A DNA stretch of 64,000 nucleotides. It comes from Massilia sp. Bi118 (GTDB lineage: Bacteria > Pseudomonadota > Gammaproteobacteria > Burkholderiales > Burkholderiaceae_D). Below, in pieces: positions 57,553-64,000 of this stretch. The translations under genes were made by a program, and so were the position numbers. The stretch is from contig NZ_CAKKMV010000002.1 in the NCBI RefSeq assembly GCF_918697865.1, forward strand, positions 1 to 64,000, read 5' to 3'. The notes under the pieces are model-generated. The model was not told the origin of the DNA and did not search any database. It worked only from the letters and a program-made list of their open reading frames with translations. Numbering within the stretch: the stretch's first letter is position 1; the number at the start of each line of letters is the position of its first letter.

Positions 57553-58287
57553 ATGGCGAACATACTCGTAGTTGACGATGAAATGGGAATTCGCGAGCTG
57601 CTCTCGGAGATCCTCGGCGACGAGGGCCACGTGGTGCAGCTGGCCGAGAACGCGCAGCAGGCCCGTGGCGCACGCCAGCAGGGCGCGCCCGACCTGGTGC
57701 TGCTCGACATCTGGATGCCGGACACCGACGGCGTCACGCTGCTCAAGGAATGGCAGCGCGATGGCTTGCTCACCATGCCGGTCATCATGATGTCCGGGCA
57801 CGCGACGATCGATACCGCGGTCGAGGCGACCCGCATCGGCGCGCTGAACTTCCTCGAAAAGCCGATCGCCCTGCAAAAGCTGCTGAAGGCCGTGCAGCAG
57901 GGCCTAACCCGTGCCCAGGAAGTGGCGCGCGCGCCTGCCATCGCGCCGCGCCCGGCCGTGGCCAGCGCCCCTGTGCCCGAGCCGAGCATCCCGAGCGCGC
58001 CGATGTACGCTGCCCAGCCGCCGCAGAACGGCGCGATCGGCATCGCCCGCCCGGTCAGCAACGGCGAGGCGCATGCGCATGGCTACACGCTGTCCTTCGA
58101 CCTGCCGCTGCGCGAGGCGCGCGACGCCTTCGAGCGCATGTATTTCGAGCACCATCTCGGCCGCGAAGGCGGCTCGATGACCCGCGTGGCCGAAAAGACC
58201 GGCCTCGAACGCACCCACCTGTACCGCAAGCTCAAGCAACTGGGCGTCGAACCCGGCAAGCTGGGCAAGAAGAACGCCGCGCAATGA
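57553..58287 (+). CDS. NtrX-like response regulator without AAA+ domain
   Basis: 244 aa. The N-terminal receiver domain (1-120) has Asp52 as acceptor (LVLLDIWMPDTDG) and the NtrX-like MSGHATIDTAVEATRIGALNFL region. A Pro/Ala-rich linker (about 125-175) leads directly to a Fis-type helix-turn-helix (VAEKTGLERTHLYRKLKQLG). The central sigma-54-interacting AAA+ ATPase of true NtrX, about 230 residues, is missing. It therefore cannot open sigma-54 promoters and probably acts as a simple DNA-binding regulator. The next gene overlaps its stop by ATGA. Confidence 0.9.
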   Translation: MANILVVDDEMGIRELLSEILGDEGHVVQLAENAQQARGARQQGAPDLVLLDIWMPDTDGVTLLKEWQRDGLLTMPVIMMSGHATIDTAVEATRIGALNFLEKPIALQKLLKAVQQGLTRAQEVARAPAIAPRPAVASAPVPEPSIPSAPMYAAQPPQNGAIGIARPVSNGEAHAHGYTLSFDLPLREARDAFERMYFEHHLGREGGSMTRVAEKTGLERTHLYRKLKQLGVEPGKLGKKNAAQ

Positions 58288-58703
58288 CTTCGCTCGCTCC
58301 CGTGACCACGACGCTGGTCACGGGCTCTTCGGCGGCTGCGCGCGAGCAGGCGATCTTCGATCTGCTGCAGTTGTCAACATCGCACCATCATGGTGCAAAA
58401 TCCGCGGTGATTCTTGAAGGTCTCGCTCTTGGTACTTCCCCCTTGGACACCCTACCTGCGCATGTCCTGTTCGCGCGCATTGCCCCCGGCTGCCTGTGCT
58501 GCGCCGGCAACCTGGTTTTGCGTGTAACATTGAATCGCATGCTGCGCCAACGCCCGGAGCGTCTTTTCATCGGTGTCGCCCGCAGCGAGCATCTTGATCA
58601 GTTGCGATCGTGGCTGCAGTCCGAGCCATACGATCAGCTGCTAAGGCTGACTCCCGACCATAGGACCGCGCCTACAGCTCCTCAGGCAATTCCGGATACT
58701 TGA
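58284..58703 (+). CDS. Small CobW-like protein with degenerate P-loop
   Basis: 139 aa. The first strand and loop (TTLVTGSSAAAREQAIFDLL) line up with the G-GAGKTT P-loop of CobW/COG0523 metallochaperone GTPases but lack the lysine and the GKT residues. The metal-binding CxCC motif is kept as GCLCC (Cys70, Cys72, Cys73) in APGCLCCAGNLVLRVTLNRM. The C-terminal half of CobW is absent. It probably binds a metal ion without hydrolysing GTP. It overlaps the response regulator by four bases, so the two are coupled. Confidence 0.75.
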   Translation: MTSLAPVTTTLVTGSSAAAREQAIFDLLQLSTSHHHGAKSAVILEGLALGTSPLDTLPAHVLFARIAPGCLCCAGNLVLRVTLNRMLRQRPERLFIGVARSEHLDQLRSWLQSEPYDQLLRLTPDHRTAPTAPQAIPDT

Positions 58704-58811
58704 AATCGGTTGGGACAGCCCCACCTCAGCATTGAAGTGGAAGGCAATCCTTATTGGTAGCCCGCCGCCGGGCACCATGCTTCGCCAATCTGATCGAGTG
58801 AAGGAGTCATC

Positions 58812-59069
58812 ATGAACATGATCTACAACAGCGAGCAATATAGCGTCGTCGAGTTTGGCGTCGATCACAACCTCGAAGCCCTGCGCTTCGGCGGCTACGA
58901 GATCGTCGACAAATCCGGCCGTCGCGAAGCATTCATCGGCGGCAAACTGGCTCAATCGTTCCGTCGCGACGTGAACAACCTGATCGCAAGCGAGCCGACG
59001 ATGGAAGAGATCGACGAGTTCCTGGGTTCCTACGATACCCTGATGAGCCAGCCGGTCGTCCTGCATTGA
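58812..59069 (+). CDS. DUF3567 family protein
   Basis: 85 aa. MNMIYNSEQYSVVEF, then GGYEIVDKSGRREAFIGGKL and a helical tail (MEEIDEFLGSYDTLM) match this small betaproteobacterial family. The ribosome site GGAG lies a few bases before the ATG (AAGGAGTCATC). Soluble and acidic; function unknown. Confidence 0.87.
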   Translation: MNMIYNSEQYSVVEFGVDHNLEALRFGGYEIVDKSGRREAFIGGKLAQSFRRDVNNLIASEPTMEEIDEFLGSYDTLMSQPVVLH

Positions 59070-59151
59070 AACCCGCATCGCTCCGGGCCTGTCGCCTACG
59101 CTTATTGTGAGGCGGGGCCCGGCAGCCAGCACATGGTGTTAAGCTTCTCCC

Positions 59152-59922
59152 ATGTGCCAATTACTCGCCATGAATTGCAATGTCCCCACTGACATTGTCT
59201 TCAGCTTTACCGGCTTCGCCCACCGCGGCGGCCGCACCGATACCCACCACGACGGCTGGGGCATCGCCTTCTTCGAGGGCGCCGGGGTCCGCCATTTCGT
59301 CGACCACCAGGCCGCCATCGCCTCGCCGATCGCCGAACTGATCAAGCAGTACCCGATCAAGTCGCTGAACGTCATCGCCCACATCCGCAAGGCCACGCAA
59401 GGGCAGGTCGCCCTGGAAAACTGCCATCCCTTCGTGCGCGAGCTGTGGGGCCGCTACTGGGTGTTCGCCCACAACGGCGACCTCAAGGATTTCACACCGG
59501 TGCTCGACGGTCCTTTCCGCCCGGTCGGCAACACCGACAGCGAACGCGCCTTCTGCTTCCTGCTGCAGCAGCTGCGCGAACGCTTCGGCGACCAGATGCC
59601 CGCGATGCCGGCCCTGCGCGCGGCCATCCGCGACCTGGTGCACGTGATCGCGCGCCACGGCACCTTCAACATGATGCTGTCGGACGGCACGGCGATGTTC
59701 GCCCATTGCTCGACCAAGCTGTGCTACGTCGTGCGCCGGTATCCTTTCACGCAAGCCTGCCTGGCCGACGAGGATTTGTCGGTCGATTTTTCGCAGGTGA
59801 CCACGCCGAACGACCGCGTCGCCATCATCGTCACCACGCCGCTCACGACCAACGAAACCTGGACCGAATTCGCACCCGGCGAGCTGAAGGTCTTCGTCGA
59901 TGGATGGCCGTTGTCGGAATAA
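59152..59922 (+). CDS. Class II glutamine amidotransferase, YafJ type
   Basis: 256 aa. Cys2 (after Met removal the N-terminal nucleophile) in MCQLLAMNCN is the catalytic residue of the Ntn fold. FAHRGGRTDTHHDGWGIAFF, IAHIRKATQG and FAHNGDLKDF are the glutamine-binding blocks. No synthetase domain is attached, so the acceptor is unknown; YafJ relatives are stand-alone proteins. Confidence 0.92.
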   Translation: MCQLLAMNCNVPTDIVFSFTGFAHRGGRTDTHHDGWGIAFFEGAGVRHFVDHQAAIASPIAELIKQYPIKSLNVIAHIRKATQGQVALENCHPFVRELWGRYWVFAHNGDLKDFTPVLDGPFRPVGNTDSERAFCFLLQQLRERFGDQMPAMPALRAAIRDLVHVIARHGTFNMMLSDGTAMFAHCSTKLCYVVRRYPFTQACLADEDLSVDFSQVTTPNDRVAIIVTTPLTTNETWTEFAPGELKVFVDGWPLSE

Positions 59923-59939
59923 TCTGAAATGTGATCGTA

Positions 59940-59956
59940 TTGGCACGTTTTTGGCA
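59940..59956 (+). promoter_or_regulatory. Sigma-54-like promoter of the EAL-HDOD gene
   Basis: TTGGCACGTTTTTGGCA matches (T/C)TGGCACG-N4-TTGC(A/T) with one mismatch in the -12 part. GG (59942-59943) and GC (59954-59955) are exactly ten bases apart. Transcription would start near 59967, about 70 bases before the ATG at 60036. No enhancer site was found by eye. Confidence 0.65.
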
Positions 59957-60035
59957 GGAAATTAATGCCTAAAAGCCACTAGGCGGGCGGAATGCGGTAA
60001 AGTAGCCCGGTGTTCAAGCTGCCAACGAGTCCGAG

Positions 60036-61352
60036 ATGACCGATACCCCGAGCCAGGATCAGGCCGAGCATCCCTTGCGGGTGCGTGATTTCTACCTGGG
60101 CCGCCAGCCCGTGTTGGACCGCAACCAGGCGCTGTTCGGATACGAGCTGCTGTTCCGCAGCACGCCGCTCGGCCAGGCGAATATCGGCGCCGGGACGCCT
60201 TCCGCGCCCACTCCCGGCCTGAGCGCCACCGCCACCGTCATCGCCCACGCTGCCCAGCTCGGCCTGGCGCGTGCGATCGGCGACGCTCACTGCTTCATCA
60301 ACGTCGACGCCGACGTGCTGGGCAGCGACATCTACGCCTTCCTGCCGCGCGAGCGCACCGTGCTCGAACTCGCGCCTTCCGTGGTGCCCGACGATGCGGT
60401 GCTGGCGCGCATGGCCGAACTGGCCGGCCACGGCTTCCAGTTCGCCCTCGACGGCATCGGCGGCGCGGGCGCCAATGAAGCCGAGCGCCTGCAGAAGCTG
60501 CTGCCAATGGCCCGCTTCGTGAAACTCGATGTGCGCAACAACGCGCAGCCGGCGCTGTCCGGCCTGGTAGCGCGCCTGCACGGCATGAACAAGACCGTGG
60601 TGGCGGACAAGGTCGAGACCCGCGACGAATACCAGGCCTGCATGGACCTCGGCGTCGACTACTTCCAGGGCTATTATTTCGCCCGTCCCTCGGTGCTGGG
60701 TGGGCGCAAGCTCTCGCCTTCGCAACTGGCGGTGCTGGAGCTGATGAACAAGGTCACCTCCGATGTCGACAACGCCGACATCGAACGCGCCGTGAAGCGC
60801 GACGTGACCGTCGCCATGAACCTGCTGCGCCTGGTGAACACGCCGGCCGTCGGTGCGCGCCAGCGCATCGATTCGGTGTCCCAGGCCCTGCTGGTGCTGG
60901 GCCGGCGCCAGCTGCAGCGCTGGCTGCAGATCATGCTGTACGCCGAGCCGGGCACGCGCGGCCACAACCAGACCCCGCTGCTGATGCTGGCCACCACGCG
61001 CGGCCGCCTGATGGAGCTGCTGGCCCAGCGCCTGCGCCCGGGCCAGCGCTACCTGTCCGAGATCGCCTTCACGGTCGGCATCATGTCGCTGATGGACGTC
61101 CTGTTCGGCATCCCGATGGCCGACATCGTCGAGCAGATCCCGGTCAGCGACGAGATCACCAATGCGCTGCTGCGCCGCAGCGGCTTCTTCGGCGAGCTGC
61201 TCAAGCTGGCCGAATGCATCGAGTCGCCCGACAGCCAGGACGACGGCGTGCTGCCGACCCTGCGCGGCCTGGCGATTTCAGGCGACGACATGGTCGAACT
61301 CGAGATGGCCGCGTTCCAGTGGAGTGACAGCGTAGTGCGCTACGCAATCTGA
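60036..61352 (+). CDS. EAL-HDOD signalling protein, degenerate EAL
   Basis: 438 aa. An N-terminal EAL-like domain (about 15-240) is followed by a HDOD domain (about 230-430). Catalytic EAL residues are lost: the EAL motif is ELL in GYELLFRS, and the DDFG loop is LDGIG in FALDGIGG; only the VKLDV and VADKVET shapes remain. So it should not hydrolyse cyclic di-GMP but may bind it or partner proteins, as reported for YuxH/CdgJ-type regulators of motility. A sigma-54-like promoter precedes it. Confidence 0.9.
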   Translation: MTDTPSQDQAEHPLRVRDFYLGRQPVLDRNQALFGYELLFRSTPLGQANIGAGTPSAPTPGLSATATVIAHAAQLGLARAIGDAHCFINVDADVLGSDIYAFLPRERTVLELAPSVVPDDAVLARMAELAGHGFQFALDGIGGAGANEAERLQKLLPMARFVKLDVRNNAQPALSGLVARLHGMNKTVVADKVETRDEYQACMDLGVDYFQGYYFARPSVLGGRKLSPSQLAVLELMNKVTSDVDNADIERAVKRDVTVAMNLLRLVNTPAVGARQRIDSVSQALLVLGRRQLQRWLQIMLYAEPGTRGHNQTPLLMLATTRGRLMELLAQRLRPGQRYLSEIAFTVGIMSLMDVLFGIPMADIVEQIPVSDEITNALLRRSGFFGELLKLAECIESPDSQDDGVLPTLRGLAISGDDMVELEMAAFQWSDSVVRYAI

Positions 61353-61353
61353 T

Positions 61354-61472
61354 GGCGCCTTGATCAACCTACTGCGCGTTGCAGCTTCGGCCTGCGATGC
61401 TCGCCGTACCGTAAGTACGGCTGCGCTTCTCGGCCAAATCTGCGGCCGCTCGCTACGGTTGCTCAAGGCGCC
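61354..61472. repeat. Long imperfect palindromic element
   Basis: Outer arms of 16 bases (61354-61369 and 61457-61472) pair with one mismatch. An inner perfect hairpin GCCGTAC-CGTAA-GTACGGC (61403-61421) lies at the centre. Between them are partly complementary GGCC- and CTGCG-rich stretches. The whole 119-bp unit can fold into one long cruciform. It fills the gap between the HDOD gene and the ABC ATPase gene. The shape suggests a dispersed non-autonomous repeat; copy number cannot be judged here. Confidence 0.7.
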
Positions 61473-61500
61473 GTTACGCTAACTATAGTCAAGGGACCAA

Positions 61501-62457
61501 ATGGCCTCAGTACTTCTAAGCGTTTCTAATCTGGTCAAGACTTACGGGACACGGCGGGCCGTCGACGGCGTCTCCTTCCGCGTGCTGGCCGGCCAGACCG
61601 TGGGCCTGCTGGGGCCGAACGGCGCCGGCAAGTCGACCATCGTCGGCATGCTGTGCGGCCTGCTGGCGCCGGATGCCGGCGACATCGTCCTCGGCAGCGA
61701 GCGCGTCGCGCCGGGCGCCGCGGCGGTCAAGCGCAAGATCGGCGTGGTGCCGCAGGACCTGGCGCTGTACGACGATTTGTCGGCCCTGGAAAACCTGAAG
61801 CTGTTCGGCGCCCTGTACGGCCTGCGCGGCAAGCAGTTGGCCGAGCGGGTCGAGACGGTGCTGGGGCAGGTGAACCTGGCGGACCGCGCGCGCGACAAGC
61901 CCGCGACCTATTCCGGCGGGATGAAGCGGCGTTTGAACATCGCCGCCGCCCTGATGCACGATCCGCAGCTGCTGATCCTGGACGAGCCCACCGTCGGCGT
62001 CGACCCGCAAAGCCGCAACGCCATCTTCGACACCCTGGAAGCCCTGCAGGCCCAGGGCAAGGCCCTGATCTACACCAGCCACTACATGGAAGAGGTGGAG
62101 CGCCTGGCCGACCACATCGTCATCATCGACCACGGCAAGGTGCTGGCGGACGAGAGCCCGGCCTCGCTGCACAGCCGCCTGGCCGCCCAGGCCGCGCTGC
62201 GCGTGGAACTGGCCGAGCCGGCGCATGCGTCGCTGCTGGACGGCTTGCGTGCGCATCGCGGTGTCATTTCATTGAGCTGCAATGAGCTGACTGCCGACGG
62301 CGTCGCCCTCGACATCGGCCTGGCGCAGGCCGCCGATGCCTTGCCGGTGATGGGCTGGCTGCAGCAGGCCGGCTGCCGGCCGCTGCACTTCGCCACCGCA
62401 CGCACCAGCCTCGAAGACATCTTCCTGGCCCTGACCGGACGTTCCCTGCGCGATTAA
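61501..62457 (+). CDS. ABC transporter ATP-binding protein
   Basis: 318 aa. Walker A GPNGAGKS (38-45), Q-loop VVPQDLALYDDL, signature YSGGMKRRL, Walker B LLILDEPTVGVDP and the switch TSHYMEEVE are all intact. The additional C-terminal 90 residues (about 230-318) are typical of DrrA/CcmA-type exporters. The partner permease starts 16 bases downstream. Substrate unknown. Confidence 0.93.
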   Translation: MASVLLSVSNLVKTYGTRRAVDGVSFRVLAGQTVGLLGPNGAGKSTIVGMLCGLLAPDAGDIVLGSERVAPGAAAVKRKIGVVPQDLALYDDLSALENLKLFGALYGLRGKQLAERVETVLGQVNLADRARDKPATYSGGMKRRLNIAAALMHDPQLLILDEPTVGVDPQSRNAIFDTLEALQAQGKALIYTSHYMEEVERLADHIVIIDHGKVLADESPASLHSRLAAQAALRVELAEPAHASLLDGLRAHRGVISLSCNELTADGVALDIGLAQAADALPVMGWLQQAGCRPLHFATARTSLEDIFLALTGRSLRD

Positions 62458-62473
62458 GCTGAGCTGAGCCGAC

Positions 62474-63748
62474 ATGACTGCCTTCTATGCCCTGATCCGC
62501 AAGGATCTCATCCTGTTTCTATCGGACCGCCGCGCGCTGGTGATGACCCTGGTGCTGCCGATCGTGATCGCAGCCTTCTTCGGCTCCCTGTTCGGCGGTA
62601 ATGCCAAGACCAGCGCGATCGAGGTCGCGCTGGTGCAGCAGGACACGAGCGAGATCGGGAATAAAATCGCTGCCGGCCTGAAGGCGGATCCCAACCTGCA
62701 CATCACGACGATGGCCATGGACGATGCAGAAAAGGCCGTGCGCAAGGGCGACCAGAAAGTCGCGATCGTGCTGCCGGCGGGCTTTGGCGAAGCGGCCGGA
62801 GCGGCCCTGTTCGGCAACAGCAAAAAGCCCGGGATTCCGCTGCTGTACGATCCCTCGCAGCCGGCCGTGCTGGGCATGGTCAAGGGCATGCTGACGCAGC
62901 AGGTGATGTCGGTCGTGAGCGCCGAGATGTTCGGCGGGAAGATGGGCCAGGAGATGACTGCCCGGAGCATGCAGCAGCTCCAGGAGCAGGCGAAGACCGA
63001 CCCGGACAGCAAGGTGCTGGTCGACATGCTGGCCAGCGTGCAGAAGTACCAGGCATTGCCGGTCAAGGACGGCGCCGCGGCCGGCCCCTCGAAAGGCATG
63101 ACCATGCCCTTCACGACGCTCGACAAGCAGCTCTCCAGCGGCATCGCGGAGCAGGGCTACAACGCCTATGCGCACGCCTTCGCCGGCATGGGCGTGCAGT
63201 TCATCCTCTTCATGGGCATCGACATGGGCATCGGCATCCTGCTGGCCCAGCGCAGCGGTGTCTGGAACCGCCTGCTGGCGGCGCCGGTGGGCCTGACCCA
63301 GGTGCTGCTGGCGCGCGCGGCGTCCGGCGCCATCATCGCCTTCGCGCTGCTGTGCATCGTGTTCACGGTAGCGGTGTTCGTGTTCGGCGTGCATATCGCC
63401 AGCCTGCCGGGCTTCCTCGGCATGGCGCTGTCCTTCGGCGTCCTGACCGCCTGCCTGGGCCTGGTGATCGCCGCCTTCGGCAAGACCCCGGAAGCGGCGC
63501 GCCGCATTGCCATGTTCGCGATCCTGATCATGGTGATGCTGGGCGGCGCGTGGATGCCGTCTTTCCTGTTCCCGTCATGGATGCAGCAGCTGACGCTGGC
63601 GGTGCCGACGCGCTGGGCGATCGATGGGCTGGATGCGATTACGTGGCGTGGGCAGGATGCGATGGCGGTGCTGCCGGCGATGGGGGTGCAGCTGGGGTTT
63701 GCGCTGGTGTTTGCGCTGCTGGCTGTGTGGAAGTTCAAGCGCAGCTAA
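62474..63748 (+). CDS. ABC-2 type transporter permease
   Basis: 424 aa. One N-terminal membrane segment (ALVMTLVLPIVIAAFFGSLF), a large extracytoplasmic domain (about 45-225) and five or six C-terminal segments give the YhgE/NatB-like ABC2_membrane_3 layout. The conserved GGAWMPSFLFPSWMQQLTLAVP lies before the last span. It forms an exporter with the upstream ATPase. The gene ends just before a REP doublet. Confidence 0.9.
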   Translation: MTAFYALIRKDLILFLSDRRALVMTLVLPIVIAAFFGSLFGGNAKTSAIEVALVQQDTSEIGNKIAAGLKADPNLHITTMAMDDAEKAVRKGDQKVAIVLPAGFGEAAGAALFGNSKKPGIPLLYDPSQPAVLGMVKGMLTQQVMSVVSAEMFGGKMGQEMTARSMQQLQEQAKTDPDSKVLVDMLASVQKYQALPVKDGAAAGPSKGMTMPFTTLDKQLSSGIAEQGYNAYAHAFAGMGVQFILFMGIDMGIGILLAQRSGVWNRLLAAPVGLTQVLLARAASGAIIAFALLCIVFTVAVFVFGVHIASLPGFLGMALSFGVLTACLGLVIAAFGKTPEAARRIAMFAILIMVMLGGAWMPSFLFPSWMQQLTLAVPTRWAIDGLDAITWRGQDAMAVLPAMGVQLGFALVFALLAVWKFKRS

Positions 63749-63751
63749 CTC

Positions 63752-63839
63752 GTCGTTCCCGCGCAGGCGGGAACCCAAGTTCTGCATGAGCTATCGAAAC
63801 GCCTGCAAACTTGGGTCCCCGCCTTCGCGGGGACGACCG
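63752..63839. repeat. REP-type doublet
   Basis: Two hairpins face each other: GTTCCCGC-GCAG-GCGGGAAC (63755-63774) and GTCCCCGC-CTTC-GCGGGGAC (63815-63834). CCCAAGTT (63774-63781) and AACTTGGG (63808-63815) pair between them. This is the form of bacterial interspersed mosaic or REP doublets moved by RAYT transposases. It separates the convergent ABC permease and metH genes and may also end both transcripts. Confidence 0.82.
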
Positions 63840-63841
63840 TA

Positions 63842-64000
63842 TCAAAGGTTCGGCGCCAGGTAACGCTCGACATCCTCTTTCGGCAAGCCCCGGCGGCCAG
63901 CCATGTCATCCACCTGATCCTGCCCGATCTTCCCGACCACGAAGTACTTCGACTCCGGGTGCGAGAAGTAGAAGCCCGACACCGCGGCCCCCGGGTACAT
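63842..64000 (-). CDS. metH: Methionine synthase, C-terminal end (partial)
   Basis: The last 52 residues of a gene that continues past the window edge. [20 protein letters not shown], then [20 protein letters not shown] and VERYLAPNL match the C-terminal end of the cobalamin-dependent MetH activation domain. The reading frame is open to the last base of the window; the ATG at 64000 is internal. Confidence 0.88.
   Translation of the reverse strand: MYPGAAVSGFYFSHPESKYFVVGKIGQDQVDDMAGRRGLPKEDVERYLAPNL

Overview
The window looks like one contiguous piece of a betaproteobacterial chromosome, most likely Oxalobacteraceae and close to Massilia. The DNA is strongly GC-rich with GC-ending codons. 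The gene content fits that family: a PII/AmtB locus with a TorF-type porin, gshA-gshB followed by an EIIA/HPr/EI phosphorelay, metX-metW, gatCAB opposite mreBCD-mrdA-rodA-rlpA, and small families such as DUF1840, DUF3567 and DUF4390. The taxon is inferred from gene order and family content, not from an alignment.

Layout. 1-357: the 3' end of 23S rRNA, a complete 5S rRNA and a strong terminator. 492-7467: a membrane diguanylate cyclase, a DUF1840 protein, an ABC-2 exporter, a lipoprotein and ComM. 7464-10567: ubiK, then a torF-glnK-amtB unit behind a sigma-54 promoter and two NtrC-like sites. 10569-20048: gshA, a methyltransferase, gshB, the PTS-type phosphorelay (EIIA-Man, HPr, EI), metXW, an M48 protease and an RluA-type pseudouridine synthase. 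20049-24347: one giant Ig-like repeat protein. 24500-32668: xth, a MEDS/PAS hybrid histidine kinase, pyrE, a divergent GST/TetR pair, a hipBA locus with a three-box operator and a periplasmic ClpP-like protein.

32694-43378: gatB, gatA and gatC on the minus strand, opposite the cell-shape cluster mreB-mreC-mreD-mrdA-rodA-rlpA. 43404-44772: a small accessory patch with an HNH nuclease and an overlapping unknown gene. 44773-46632: a Tat-exported FAD oxidoreductase and a small orphan gene. 46654-52857: a seven-gene minus-strand operon, argS-SPOR-dsbA-SDR-birA-coaX-SPOR. 53016-58703: rsmB, a DUF4390 protein, an NtrY-like kinase, a response regulator without an AAA+ domain, and a small CobW-like protein with a lost P-loop. 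58812-63748: a DUF3567 protein, a class II amidotransferase, a degenerate EAL-HDOD protein behind a sigma-54-like promoter, a long palindromic repeat and a second ABC-2 exporter. The window ends with a REP doublet and the C-terminus of metH.

How it works together. Most of the window is housekeeping. The regulatory logic that can be read directly is: nitrogen control of torF-glnK-amtB, autoregulation of hipBA through three near-identical 17-bp palindromes spaced exactly 49 bp apart, a TetR palindrome on the divergent GST promoter, and a terminator-like hairpin between mreB and mreC. Convergent genes are packed very tightly, with shared TGATCA or TTAA double stops and one 98-bp overlap. I saw no CRISPR array, prophage, integrase, insertion sequence or tRNA gene. 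The most unusual items are the hipBA operator array, the CobW-like pseudo-GTPase fused translationally to a truncated NtrX-like regulator, and the giant Ig-repeat protein that lacks a visible export signal.
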